Shown here: in pieces, positions 1 to 5,608 of the stretch
How the letters are laid out: each line of letters starts with the position of its first letter
Position numbering within the stretch: position 1 is the first letter of the stretch
Assembly (NCBI GenBank): GCA_031275145.1
Contig: JAISPE010000166.1
Coordinates: 1 to 5,608, forward strand
Direction: 5' to 3'
Length of the DNA stretch: 5,608 nucleotides
Source: Prevotellaceae bacterium
GTDB taxonomy: Bacteria > Bacteroidota > Bacteroidia > Bacteroidales > UBA932
The notes under the pieces: generated by a model
Database searches by the model: none
What the model was told of the DNA's origin: nothing
What the model saw: only the letters and a program-made list of their open reading frames with translations
Translations under genes and position numbers: made by a program

Positions 1-70
1 CACAACGGAAAAAAATCTTAAAAAAAGTTAATGAAAAGGGTAAAAAATATGCTGTTAGTGGAACTGAGAG

Positions 71-145
71 TGTCTGAACTGTGATTTTTGTCCCTGAACT
101 TGATTCAGGGTTTATGACTGGTATGATTGCTAACATTGTCTGAAC
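71..145. repeat. TGTCTGAAC direct-repeat pair enclosing a CCCTGAA hairpin
   Basis: The nonamer TGTCTGAAC occurs at 71-79 and again at 137-145. Between them lies a perfect 7-bp inverted repeat, CCCTGAA at 92-98 and TTCAGGG at 104-110, with a 5-nt CTTGA loop. TGATT/ATGAT words fill the remaining space. From memory, TGTCTGAAC followed by strings of TGATT/ATGATT is a common intergenic repeat style in Bacteroidetes, and CCTGAACTTGATTCAGG resembles another dispersed palindromic repeat. The arrangement could be one repeat nested inside another; that is inference. Confidence 0.5.
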
Positions 146-147
146 CG

Positions 148-212
148 CTACTAAGGGGGCGTTTGGGAAAATAAGGGTTGCATCTGCCGTAAGCTTCCGC
201 ATCCCTTAGTAG
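148..212. repeat. 10-bp inverted repeat with a competing inner arm
   Basis: CTACTAAGGG at 148-157 is perfectly complementary to CCCTTAGTAG at 203-212. A second left arm, AAGGGTTGC at 173-181, can pair with GCATCCCTT at 199-207 with one mismatch. The two left arms therefore compete for overlapping parts of the same right arm, giving two exclusive hairpins. No T-run follows on either strand, so this is not a canonical terminator. Confidence 0.55.
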
Positions 213-227
213 AGTCGTTCCTGCGGG

Positions 228-265
228 ACTTTGCGCCCTTTGCGAAACACTTTGCGCTCTTTGCG
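228..265. repeat. Degenerate tandem repeat of CTTTGCG (CGCAAAG on the minus strand)
   Basis: A 17-bp unit is present twice with one mismatch, at 228-244 and 249-265, with a 21-bp period. Each unit contains two copies of CTTTGCG, starting at 229, 238, 250 and 259 (spacings 9, 12, 9). Strings of CGCAAAG in this style are, from memory, common between genes in several phyla including Bacteroidetes. The 9-mer TCTTTGCGG at 258-266 recurs in the hairpin before queE (4178-4186). Confidence 0.6.
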
Positions 266-288
266 GTAAAAAATTGTCGAAGAATATG

Positions 289-329
289 GCGACGAAGCAA
301 TCCACGACCTTTCTGGATTGCTTCGTCGC
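289..329. repeat. 16-bp perfect palindromic repeat (GACGAAGCAATCC type)
   Basis: Bases 289-304 and 314-329 are perfectly complementary over 16 bp, separated by a 9-nt loop (305-313). The arms carry GACGAAGCAATCC and its complement. The right side continues through GCTACGCTCCCCGCAATGACG to about 348. Read on the minus strand this is CGTCATTGCGGGGAGCGTAG followed by CGACGAAGCAATCC, a sequence I recognise as a widely dispersed intergenic repeat of many bacterial genomes. Only the arm with the extension is complete; the other copy is cut short. On the minus strand a T6 run lies about 18 nt beyond the stem, too far for a standard intrinsic terminator of the FAH transcript. Confidence 0.65.
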
Positions 330-335
330 TACGCT

Positions 336-450
336 CCCCGCAATGACGAAGAGGCGGGAAAATGCTCCTCTTTTTCTGTTACTGAGGTTGTTTTGTCTTT
401 AAAATTAGGTGTAAATGAGGTTTTCTGTTCCCCGCAATGACGATGAGGCG
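336..450. repeat. Direct repeat pair, CCCCGCAATGACGA(A/T)GAGGCG
   Basis: A 21-bp sequence occurs at 336-356 and again at 430-450 with a single mismatch (A versus T). The first copy is the outer end of the palindromic GACGAAGCAATCC element. The second is a detached partial copy followed by ACGACAACCG. The intervening bases are A/T-rich and otherwise unremarkable. The detached copy suggests a partial or decayed second element. Confidence 0.6.
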
Positions 451-521
451 ACGACAACCGTAGTGGCAAAAAATTACTTTATTAATTTCCCTTCACTAAT
501 TCTGTCAAATAAAGAAGAATT

Positions 522-1136
522 TCATTTTATATCGAAATCCAGCATCGGTTTATTTTCGATATAACCTTTCAGATTATAGCCTGTTTTTACGCTTCCTGTT
601 CCGTCGGGGGTTCCGGTAAAAATCAAATCTCCGATTTTTAAGGTGATAAATTGGGAAACGTATGATATAATCCTGTTAAAAGAGAAAATCAGGTCGGATG
701 AATTGCCTTTCTGTACGGTTTGACCGTTCAATTCCAGACGGAAATTTATGTTGCCGATATTCTCAAAATCTCCAACCGGTATGAAATCGGGACTGACCGG
801 GGCTGAATAATCGAATCCTTTAGCGATTTCCCATGGCAATCCCCTTTTCCTGCATTCAGTCTGTATATCTCTGGCCGTAAAATCGATACCTAACCCTATT
901 CCGGAAATGTACCTCGCTGCAAACTGTTCGGGAATACTCCGTCCCACGCGGCATATACGCAAAACAAGTTCGGTCTCGTAATGCAGGTCTTTTGTGAAGT
1001 CGGGATAATAAAACGGTTGGTTGTTACGGAGTAATGCCGTTTCCGGTTTCAGGAAAAATACGGGATTCAGAGGCGTTTCGCCGGCAAATTCTTCGATGTG
1101 TCTGGCATAGTTCATGCCGATACAAATGATTTTCAT
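522..1136 (-). CDS. Fumarylacetoacetate hydrolase family protein, FAHD1-like (acylpyruvase / oxaloacetate decarboxylase type)
   Basis: A 204-aa soluble enzyme of the FAH superfamily, a metal-dependent family that cleaves or decarboxylates C-C bonds in beta-keto acids. The sequence runs like human FAHD1 as I remember it: GMNYARHIEE at 7-16 (candidate catalytic H13 and E16), PVFFLKP at 25-31, LHYETELVLRI with metal ligands E54 and E56, GIDFTARDIQ with the third ligand D85, RGLPWEIAKGFD at 98-109, and TGTPDGTG at 174-181. This supports an acylpyruvate hydrolase or oxaloacetate decarboxylase activity, although substrates in this family are hard to predict. I chose the ATG at 1134-1136 because the family begins with MKIICIG. 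The longer open frame to 1232 adds 32 unrelated residues and would run through the inverted repeat. The stop is TGA at 522-524. It lies 108 bp downstream of panB with a hairpin between, so co-transcription is uncertain. Confidence 0.88.
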   Translation of the reverse strand: MKIICIGMNYARHIEEFAGETPLNPVFFLKPETALLRNNQPFYYPDFTKDLHYETELVLRICRVGRSIPEQFAARYISGIGLGIDFTARDIQTECRKRGLPWEIAKGFDYSAPVSPDFIPVGDFENIGNINFRLELNGQTVQKGNSSDLIFSFNRIISYVSQFITLKIGDLIFTGTPDGTGSVKTGYNLKGYIENKPMLDFDIK

Positions 1137-1150
1137 TATAATGTAATTAT

Positions 1151-1245
1151 ATTCGGATTCCTGCAACGGGGCTTTTTGCAATATTATTACAAAAAGCCCC
1201 GCATATACTGCGGATAACGAAGCAGGAATCAATTATCAACCGAAT
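1151..1245. repeat. Nested inverted repeat between panB and the FAH gene
   Basis: The core is a perfect 12-bp stem, CGGGGCTTTTTG at 1167-1178 and CAAAAAGCCCCG at 1190-1201, with an 11-nt loop. A second perfect 9-bp inverted repeat, GATTCCTGC at 1156-1164 and GCAGGAATC at 1222-1230, encloses it, and a third, ATTCGG at 1151-1156 and CCGAAT at 1240-1245, encloses that. The right edge touches the panB stop codon (1245-1247). The stem has G/C at its base and A/T at its tip, with the T-run in the 5' arm on both strands. This is the reverse of an intrinsic terminator, and no T-run follows. It may be an mRNA-stabilising or processing hairpin, or a small palindromic repeat element. Confidence 0.65.
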
Positions 1246-2063
1246 CAGTACTCTTCCGATTTATCGGGAAAATCCCCCGATTTCACATCTTTTATATAGT
1301 TACTAAAAGCTTCGAGCATATTTTCGCGAAGGTTTGCATATCTTCTCAGAAAGCGCGGCGAGAAACTTTTGTTCAGTCCCAGCATATCGTGTGAAACGAG
1401 CACCTGTCCGTCTACGCCTCCGCCAGCGCCTATACCGATAACCGGAACGGTAAGCTCCTGTGCGACCGTAGCGCCCAGATCTGCCGGAATTTTTTCGAGG
1501 AGTACGGCGAAACAGCCTTCGTTTTCCAGAAGATGAGCGTCTCTGATAAGTTTCGAGGCCTCTTTTTCGTCTTTAGCTCTGACAGCCCATGTCCCGTATT
1601 TGTGTATCGACTGCGGCATAAGCCCAAGATGTCCCATCACCGGGATTCCCGCGGACAAAATTCTCCGCACAGACTCGATTACCTCTTCGCCGCCTTCCAG
1701 CTTCACCGCATCGGCAGAACTCTCCTTCATTATCCTGATTGCCGACGACAGAGCTTTCTTCGAGTTGCCCTGATACGAGCCGAATGGCATATCGACAACA
1801 ATCAAAGGATTTTGGATTGCCCTTACCACCGACTGCGCATGATAAATCATCTGGTCCAGCGTCATGGGAAGAGTGGTTTCGTGACCGGCCATCACATTCG
1901 ACGCCGAATCGCCGACCAGCACAATATCAATGCCCGACACTTCGTCGATGATACTTGCCATCGTGTAATCGTAGACCGTCAGCATGGCGATTTTTTCGCC
2001 CTTTTGCTTCATTTCGCTAAGCTTGTGGGTCGTTATCACCCTGTTTTTTCCTGTTATCGACAT
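1245..2063 (-). CDS. panB: 3-methyl-2-oxobutanoate hydroxymethyltransferase (ketopantoate hydroxymethyltransferase)
   Basis: PanB transfers a hydroxymethyl group from 5,10-methylenetetrahydrofolate to 2-ketoisovalerate to make ketopantoate, the first committed step of pantothenate and CoA synthesis in the cytoplasm. The 272-aa protein is close to the usual length and appears complete. The Mg- and substrate-binding residues are in place: LVGDS with D52, VVDMPFGSY with D91, KLEGG with K121 and E123, and LLEKIP with E190 as the catalytic glutamate. GHLGLMPQS at 144-152 and IGIGAG followed by DGQVLVSHDMLGL at 209-230 are family signatures. The start ATG (2061-2063) overlaps the TAA of the yqeY-like gene as TAATG, indicating translational coupling. 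No other pantothenate gene is visible in the window. Confidence 0.97.
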   Translation of the reverse strand: MSITGKNRVITTHKLSEMKQKGEKIAMLTVYDYTMASIIDEVSGIDIVLVGDSASNVMAGHETTLPMTLDQMIYHAQSVVRAIQNPLIVVDMPFGSYQGNSKKALSSAIRIMKESSADAVKLEGGEEVIESVRRILSAGIPVMGHLGLMPQSIHKYGTWAVRAKDEKEASKLIRDAHLLENEGCFAVLLEKIPADLGATVAQELTVPVIGIGAGGGVDGQVLVSHDMLGLNKSFSPRFLRRYANLRENMLEAFSNYIKDVKSGDFPDKSEEY

Positions 2064-2509
2064 TACTGAAGAAGTTTTTTTACCGTTTCCGCAATCAGTT
2101 TCCCTTCGGCTTTACCGGCTAACTGTTTAGATGCTGCGCCCATGACCTTTCCCGTATCCTTCACGCCGGCAGCCCCTGTTTCTTCGATAATAGCTTTCAC
2201 TGCCGATTCGATTTCCTCCGGGCTTAACTGTTTGGGAAGAAATTCCCCGATAATTGCGGCTTCGGCAAGTTCTTTGTCTGCCAGTTCCTGACGGTTGTTG
2301 CCGGAGTAAATTTCCGCCGTTTCACGCCGCTGTTTCACTAATTTTTGCAGCATTTTTATTTCGGCCGCTTCATCGAGTTCTTTGGCGCCTTCCGATGTTT
2401 TCGCCAGCAAAATGGCCGCTTTCACAGCTCTTAACGATTCGAGACGGATTTTATCTTTGGCCAGCATGGCTGTCTTTATTCCGTCGTTTATTTTTTGTTC
2501 CAATGACAT
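2063..2509 (-). CDS. YqeY/GatB-like protein (GatB/YqeY domain)
   Basis: A 148-aa protein that matches the stand-alone YqeY family along its whole length. This family resembles the C-terminal tRNA-binding region of the GatB subunit of Asp/Glu-tRNA amidotransferase; the function of the free-standing protein is not settled. Visible family motifs are KDKIRLESLRAVKAAI at 18-33, MLQKLVKQRRETAEIY at 53-68, a following NRQELADKELAE, IIGEFLPKQLSPEEI at 86-100, and MGAASKQLAGKAEGKLI at 123-139. The protein is charged and helical, with no signal peptide or membrane segment. It begins 24 bp after the stop of the cysteine-synthase-like gene and ends in the TAATG overlap with panB, so it is the middle member of a likely three-gene unit. 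The A/T-rich leader shows no Shine-Dalgarno sequence. Confidence 0.93.
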   Translation of the reverse strand: MSLEQKINDGIKTAMLAKDKIRLESLRAVKAAILLAKTSEGAKELDEAAEIKMLQKLVKQRRETAEIYSGNNRQELADKELAEAAIIGEFLPKQLSPEEIESAVKAIIEETGAAGVKDTGKVMGAASKQLAGKAEGKLIAETVKKLLQ

Positions 2510-2533
2510 ATTAATTAATTTTTATAATTTGAA

Positions 2534-3439
2534 TTACAGTTTGGTACTGATATAACGTTCGGTTGTATTGGGAAGAACGACCAGAATGGTTTTCCCGAAA
2601 TTCTCCTCGCACTGCGATATCAGCGTTGCGGCATGTATAACCGCACCCGAGAGTGTATCGATAATCATACCTTCCGTTATTGCAATTTCTTCGGCCGTCG
2701 ATGCGGCATCCTCGCTGTTTATCCCGACTGTCTCGTCTGCATGACATTCCGGCTTGCCGGATACGGTTTCCGCATCCTGTTTCAGTCTGACCGCCACCAT
2801 TTTTATGTCCGGATTCAGTTCTTTCAGGAAAGACAGCAGATTGTTTACCTGAGTCTGAAAATATTTTTCGGTATCGGCGCTGACAATAAGAATATTCACG
2901 TTTTTGCAGGCATATTCCCAGATATCGCCTGTTTTCTGTATTTCGGGAACTTTATCGGCAAACTGTTCGAGGGTTACAGCGCCAAGTATTTCATCTGCCA
3001 ACTGTTTAGCCTTTTCGATAGCGCCTTCGATGCCTTTTTCTCCGGGCGTCAGCACGACCATTGCATCTAAAGCCCTTATCAGGCTTATATGCTTTTTGCT
3101 CATCGTATCGGGCATGGTCAGAATGAGTTTGTACCCTTTACGCTGGATGCTCCATGCAAGACCTACGCCCGATTTGAAGCAGGGTTCTACCAGAACAGTA
3201 TTTCGTTTGTCTATCAGACCGTCTTTTTCGGCATGTTCGATGATTGCAAGCACAACCCGTTCGAAATTCGGAATAATCGCCCTTTTCGAAAAGGAATCTT
3301 TATTGGCAGGATTGAATGCATCGACCTTCACCAGCAAGTCAGTCTGCAATTCATACATCTTCATATAACTGCTCAGTCTTATCAAAGGTGTATGTTTCGC
3401 GAGTTCTACGTCTGTCTGTTTACTATAAAATGTTGACAT
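2534..3439 (-). CDS. Cysteine synthase-fold protein with lost PLP-binding motifs (probable pseudoenzyme)
   Basis: A 301-aa protein that aligns end to end with O-acetylserine sulfhydrylase (CysK/CysM). Shared parts are HTPLIRL at 16-22, a VDAFNP segment at 39-44, HAEKDGL at 69-75, VEP at 84-86, KGYKLILTMPDTMS at 101-114, LIRALDAMVVLTPGEKGIEGAIEKA at 120-144, an SGA at 264-266 where SSGA is usual, and GKTILVVLPNTTERYIST at 282-299. The cofactor and substrate motifs are altered. The GSVKDR segment carrying the PLP lysine is replaced by ANKDSFSKR with a roughly 10-residue insertion (K47 and K52 are the only lysines nearby). TSGNTG has become CFKSG (87-91). The phosphate-binding GTGGT has become ADTEKY (188-193). 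The reading frame is intact, so this is not a decayed gene. Loss of normal PLP chemistry is inferred; a regulatory or scaffold role, or a different reaction, is possible. It is first in the likely unit with the yqeY-like gene and panB. Confidence 0.85.
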   Translation of the reverse strand: MSTFYSKQTDVELAKHTPLIRLSSYMKMYELQTDLLVKVDAFNPANKDSFSKRAIIPNFERVVLAIIEHAEKDGLIDKRNTVLVEPCFKSGVGLAWSIQRKGYKLILTMPDTMSKKHISLIRALDAMVVLTPGEKGIEGAIEKAKQLADEILGAVTLEQFADKVPEIQKTGDIWEYACKNVNILIVSADTEKYFQTQVNNLLSFLKELNPDIKMVAVRLKQDAETVSGKPECHADETVGINSEDAASTAEEIAITEGMIIDTLSGAVIHAATLISQCEENFGKTILVVLPNTTERYISTKL

Positions 3440-3462
3440 ATCTATTTATTGCAATTGCGGTG

Positions 3463-3470
3463 CAAATGTA
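3463..3470 (-). promoter_or_regulatory. Bacteroidetes-type -7 promoter element (TACATTTG)
   Basis: On the minus strand TACATTTG matches the Bacteroidetes -7 consensus TAnnTTTG exactly and lies 23 bp before the ATG of the cysteine-synthase-like gene (3439). A possible -33 TTG lies 23 bp further upstream (minus strand of 3494-3496), slightly beyond the usual 19-21 bp spacing, so the -33 match is weak. The 90-bp gap after queE makes a separate promoter reasonable. Confidence 0.5.
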
Positions 3471-3529
3471 GCATGTTTTTTTGATTTGAATTACAAGTTT
3501 AAACACATTATGACAGAAAGCATGAAATT

Positions 3530-4153
3530 TCAATCGATTCCGATATATTTGTGCATTTGCAGAGATAAAATCCATTGAGTATTCTGTTTGATATATTCAA
3601 TTATACAGGGAGTGATTTTTTCGTGTACACTCCATTCCGGCTGCAGGAAAAGCAGACAGTTAGCGGTCAGAGCGGCATTTTCTTCAGCCCATTCCAGATC
3701 TGCCGGATGTTTGATAACCGCTTTCAGTTCGTTTGCTCTTTGCAGATTTTCCACAAGTGGCGGACTGTTGAGTTTCGGGGACAGGCAAATCCAGTCCCAT
3801 TCCCCGGTTATGTGATGATTTCCCGCCGTTTCCAGAAAACATGCTTTACCGTTTTCTTTCAGCAGCCGGCACAGAAATTCCAGATTGTGTATCGTCGGCT
3901 CTCCTCCGGTAACGATGACCGTATCGGCCGCCGTCTCCAGAACTCTGTCCACGATTTTTTCTACGGGAGTATACGTAGACCTCTTGACGTTCCACGCTGA
4001 CTTGCTGTCGCAAAAATCACAGCAGACATCGCATCCGCCCAGACGGATAAAAAACGCCGCTTTACCGCTGTGACAGCCCTCTCCCTGAAGGCTGTAAAAA
4101 CATTCGGATAAAGGTAAGCTGCCTGTCTGATTCAACAGTTCCATCGTATGCAT
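3530..4153 (-). CDS. queE: 7-carboxy-7-deazaguanine synthase (radical SAM)
   Basis: QueE uses S-adenosylmethionine and a 4Fe-4S cluster to contract 6-carboxy-tetrahydropterin to 7-carboxy-7-deazaguanine, an intermediate to preQ0 and the tRNA nucleoside queuosine. The 207-aa protein carries FYSLQGEGCHSGK at 19-31, RLGGCDVCCDFCDSK at 37-51 with cluster cysteines C41, C45 and C48 in the CX3CX2C spacing typical of most QueE enzymes, VTGGEPT at 81-87 for SAM binding, LETAGN at 108-112 onward, CLSPK at 123-127, LQPEWS at 170-175, and the family C-terminus LSLQMHKYIGID. The residue after C41 to C45 includes an extra cysteine (C44). Two starts are possible: ATG at 4153 or ATG at 4144 (204 aa). The first lies only 3 nt after a stable hairpin, so the second may be preferred. 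Its queC and queD partners are not in the window. pgi ends 63 bp upstream. Confidence 0.95.
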   Translation of the reverse strand: MHTMELLNQTGSLPLSECFYSLQGEGCHSGKAAFFIRLGGCDVCCDFCDSKSAWNVKRSTYTPVEKIVDRVLETAADTVIVTGGEPTIHNLEFLCRLLKENGKACFLETAGNHHITGEWDWICLSPKLNSPPLVENLQRANELKAVIKHPADLEWAEENAALTANCLLFLQPEWSVHEKITPCIIEYIKQNTQWILSLQMHKYIGID

Positions 4154-4156
4154 TTG

Positions 4157-4187
4157 TCCGCAAAGATGCAGAATGTGTCTTTGCGGA
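4157..4187 (-). promoter_or_regulatory. Leader hairpin directly upstream of queE
   Basis: CCGCAAAGA at 4158-4166 and TCTTTGCGG at 4178-4186 pair perfectly, and a T-A pair (4157/4187) extends the stem to 10 bp around an 11-nt loop. In the minus-strand transcript the stem ends 3 nt before the upstream queE ATG (4153) and 12 nt before the alternative ATG (4144). There is no following T-run, so it is not a standard pgi terminator. CATCTTTG inside the 3' arm is one base off the TAnnTTTG promoter element, so the repeat may overlap a promoter. It does not resemble a preQ1 riboswitch. Any control of queE is inference. Confidence 0.5.
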
Positions 4188-4216
4188 ATATTTTCGGGTT
4201 ACCGTTATACATTATG

Positions 4217-5557
4217 TTACAACAGTCTTGCTCTCAGTTTTTCACCTTCGCTTTCATATCCGGCTTTTCCGAGCAGTGCAAACATGTTTTTCTTGTACGC
4301 TTCGACACCGGGCTGGTCAAACGGATTCACACCAAGCACATATCCGCTGATGCCGCATGATTTTTCGAAAAAATATATCAGCTGTCCGAGGATGTATGCG
4401 TTCAGTTCCGGTATTTCTATACGGATGTTTGGAACGCCGCCGTCGATATGAGCCAGCATTGTACCGAGTTCGGCCATCCTGTTTACCTCGCTGATCCGTC
4501 TTCCGGACAGGAAATTCAACTGATCGAGATTTTCCGCATCTTCGGGGATAACGAGTTCCTCCCGTGGTTTTTCGATGCTCACAACGGTCTCGAACAGCAT
4601 CCTTTCACCTTCCTGTATATACTGTCCCATCGAATGAAGGTCGGAAGTAAAATCCACTCCGGCGGGGAAAATTCCCTTTCCGTTTTTCCCTTCGCTTTCG
4701 CCGAAAAGCTGTTTCCACCATTCTGTCAGACTGTGAAGTCTGGGACTGTAGCTGGCAAGTATTTCGATTTTTTTACCGTTACCGTACAAAAGATTCCGCA
4801 CAACGGCGTATTGAATACAGATATTTTCTTCCGCAGGCACATCGACCTGCGAAGCCTTTTCCATGTCGGTCGCACCTTTAAGCAGGATTCTGATGTCTAT
4901 GCCTGCGACGGATATCGGAAGCAACCCGACAGGCGTAAGAACGGAAAAACGCCCTCCGACATCGTCGGGAATAACAAAGGTTTTGTACCCTTCCTGTTCC
5001 GACAGTTTGCGCAATGCTCCGTGCGAGCGGTCGGTCACTGCCACGATTCTCTCCTTGGCGCCTTCTTTGCCGTATTTCTGCTCTATATGCCGTTTGATAA
5101 TCCTGAAAGCTACGGCCGGCTCCGTTGTCGTTCCCGATTTTGAGATAACGATGCAGGCGACTCTTTTGTCCTCAATAAAATCAAGCAGCTCCGACAGATA
5201 ATCTTCGTCAAGATGATGCCCCGCGAAAATAATTTTCGGACTGTCGCTGTCGATATACGCCTCGAAACTTGAGTTTAACGCTTCGATAACGGCTTTCGCC
5301 CCCAGATATGAACCGCCTATACCCGTCACAATCACAACATCCGATATTTCTTTCAGATTTTTCGAAACCGTCTCGATTTCGGAAATATCGGATTCGCTAA
5401 CAGACAGCGGTAAACTTACCCATCCGAGAAAATCGCTTCCCTTACCTGTCTTTTCATACAGCGATCTGTTTGCCGCTACAGCCTTTTCGACAAGGCTTTT
5501 CCCGGTTTTTTCATCAACGAATGGAACTGTACCATCCACATTTAAACGAATATCCAT
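4217..5557 (-). CDS. pgi: Glucose-6-phosphate isomerase
   Basis: Pgi interconverts glucose 6-phosphate and fructose 6-phosphate in cytoplasmic glycolysis and gluconeogenesis. The 446-aa protein is complete and of the short bacterial type seen in Bacteroidetes and Bacilli, not the ~550-aa E. coli/animal type. Two SIS sugar-phosphate domains are visible. Key segments are VIVTGIGGSYLGAKA at 75-89, VISKSGTTTEPAVAFR at 137-152, the signature DDVGGRFSVLTPVGLLP at 198-214, WWKQLFGESEGK at 280-291 with the probable catalytic E287, SDLHSMGQ with H308, and the second signature GVNPFDQPGVEAYKK at 409-423 with K422. These three positions keep a constant offset of three from E290, H311 and K425 of the Bacillus enzyme as I recall them. 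The ATG at 5557 gives the expected N-terminus MDIRLNVDG; its leader lacks a Shine-Dalgarno sequence but has a good -7 element. Confidence 0.98.
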   Translation of the reverse strand: MDIRLNVDGTVPFVDEKTGKSLVEKAVAANRSLYEKTGKGSDFLGWVSLPLSVSESDISEIETVSKNLKEISDVVIVTGIGGSYLGAKAVIEALNSSFEAYIDSDSPKIIFAGHHLDEDYLSELLDFIEDKRVACIVISKSGTTTEPAVAFRIIKRHIEQKYGKEGAKERIVAVTDRSHGALRKLSEQEGYKTFVIPDDVGGRFSVLTPVGLLPISVAGIDIRILLKGATDMEKASQVDVPAEENICIQYAVVRNLLYGNGKKIEILASYSPRLHSLTEWWKQLFGESEGKNGKGIFPAGVDFTSDLHSMGQYIQEGERMLFETVVSIEKPREELVIPEDAENLDQLNFLSGRRISEVNRMAELGTMLAHIDGGVPNIRIEIPELNAYILGQLIYFFEKSCGISGYVLGVNPFDQPGVEAYKKNMFALLGKAGYESEGEKLRARLL

Positions 5558-5583
5558 GTTAAAATCAATTTAATATTGAGCCG

Positions 5584-5591
5584 CAAACATA
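5584..5591 (-). promoter_or_regulatory. Bacteroidetes-type -7 promoter element for pgi (TATGTTTG)
   Basis: On the minus strand TATGTTTG matches TAnnTTTG exactly, 26 bp before the pgi ATG. The matching -33 element would lie about 20 bp further upstream, beyond the right end of the window, so only half of the promoter can be judged. It suggests pgi starts its own transcript. Confidence 0.5.
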
Positions 5592-5608
5592 CACAAAAAA
5601 TCGTAAAC

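Larger units (their letters stand above)
1..521. other. Gene-free intergenic region built of short repeats
   Basis: I find no credible protein gene, tRNA or known RNA in this stretch. A 66-codon minus-strand open frame at 105-305 runs through the repeats and its peptide simply translates the CGCAAAG units (QRAQS appears twice), so I do not call it. Between about 71 and 450 the region is a run of separate repeat modules, listed individually here. The first 70 bases are A-rich and bases 451-521 are A/T-rich, with nothing I can name. No canonical terminator with an adjacent T-run follows the FAH gene that ends at 522. The pattern fits an intergenic region that has accumulated dispersed repeat fragments. 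Confidence 0.7.

Overview
The window looks like a piece of a Bacteroidota chromosome, most likely order Bacteroidales. Four things point that way: starts lack a recognisable Shine-Dalgarno sequence and have A/T-rich leaders; two leaders carry exact matches to the Bacteroidetes -7 promoter element TAnnTTTG; glucose-6-phosphate isomerase is of the short (~446 aa) type; and the intergenic repeats are of a kind I associate with this phylum. The assignment is inferred from sequence style, not from a search.

Layout: all six genes lie on the minus strand, so transcription runs from right to left. In that order they are pgi (glucose-6-phosphate isomerase, 5557-4217), queE (7-carboxy-7-deazaguanine synthase, 4153-3530), a cysteine-synthase-fold protein that has lost the family's cofactor motifs (3439-2534), a YqeY/GatB-like protein (2509-2063), panB (ketopantoate hydroxymethyltransferase, 2063-1245) and a FAHD1-like fumarylacetoacetate hydrolase family protein (1136-522). 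The yqeY-like gene and panB overlap in a TAATG stop/start. The cysteine-synthase-like and yqeY-like genes are 24 bp apart. These three probably form one transcription unit starting at the promoter-like site at 3463-3470. The pgi gene has its own promoter-like site at 5584-5591.

Positions 1-521 contain no credible gene. They are a mosaic of short direct, tandem and inverted repeats, several resembling widely dispersed intergenic repeat families. Two further hairpins sit between genes: a nested inverted repeat between panB and the FAH gene, and a 10-bp stem directly in front of queE.

Functionally the genes are core metabolism without a shared pathway: glycolysis/gluconeogenesis, queuosine precursor synthesis, pantothenate/CoA synthesis, a probable acylpyruvate or oxaloacetate-processing enzyme, and a tRNA-amidotransferase-related helper. 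I see no defence, mobile or secondary-metabolite system. The item most worth a second look is the apparent cysteine synthase pseudoenzyme, an intact, apparently expressed gene whose PLP lysine region, TSGNTG loop and GTGGT loop are all altered.
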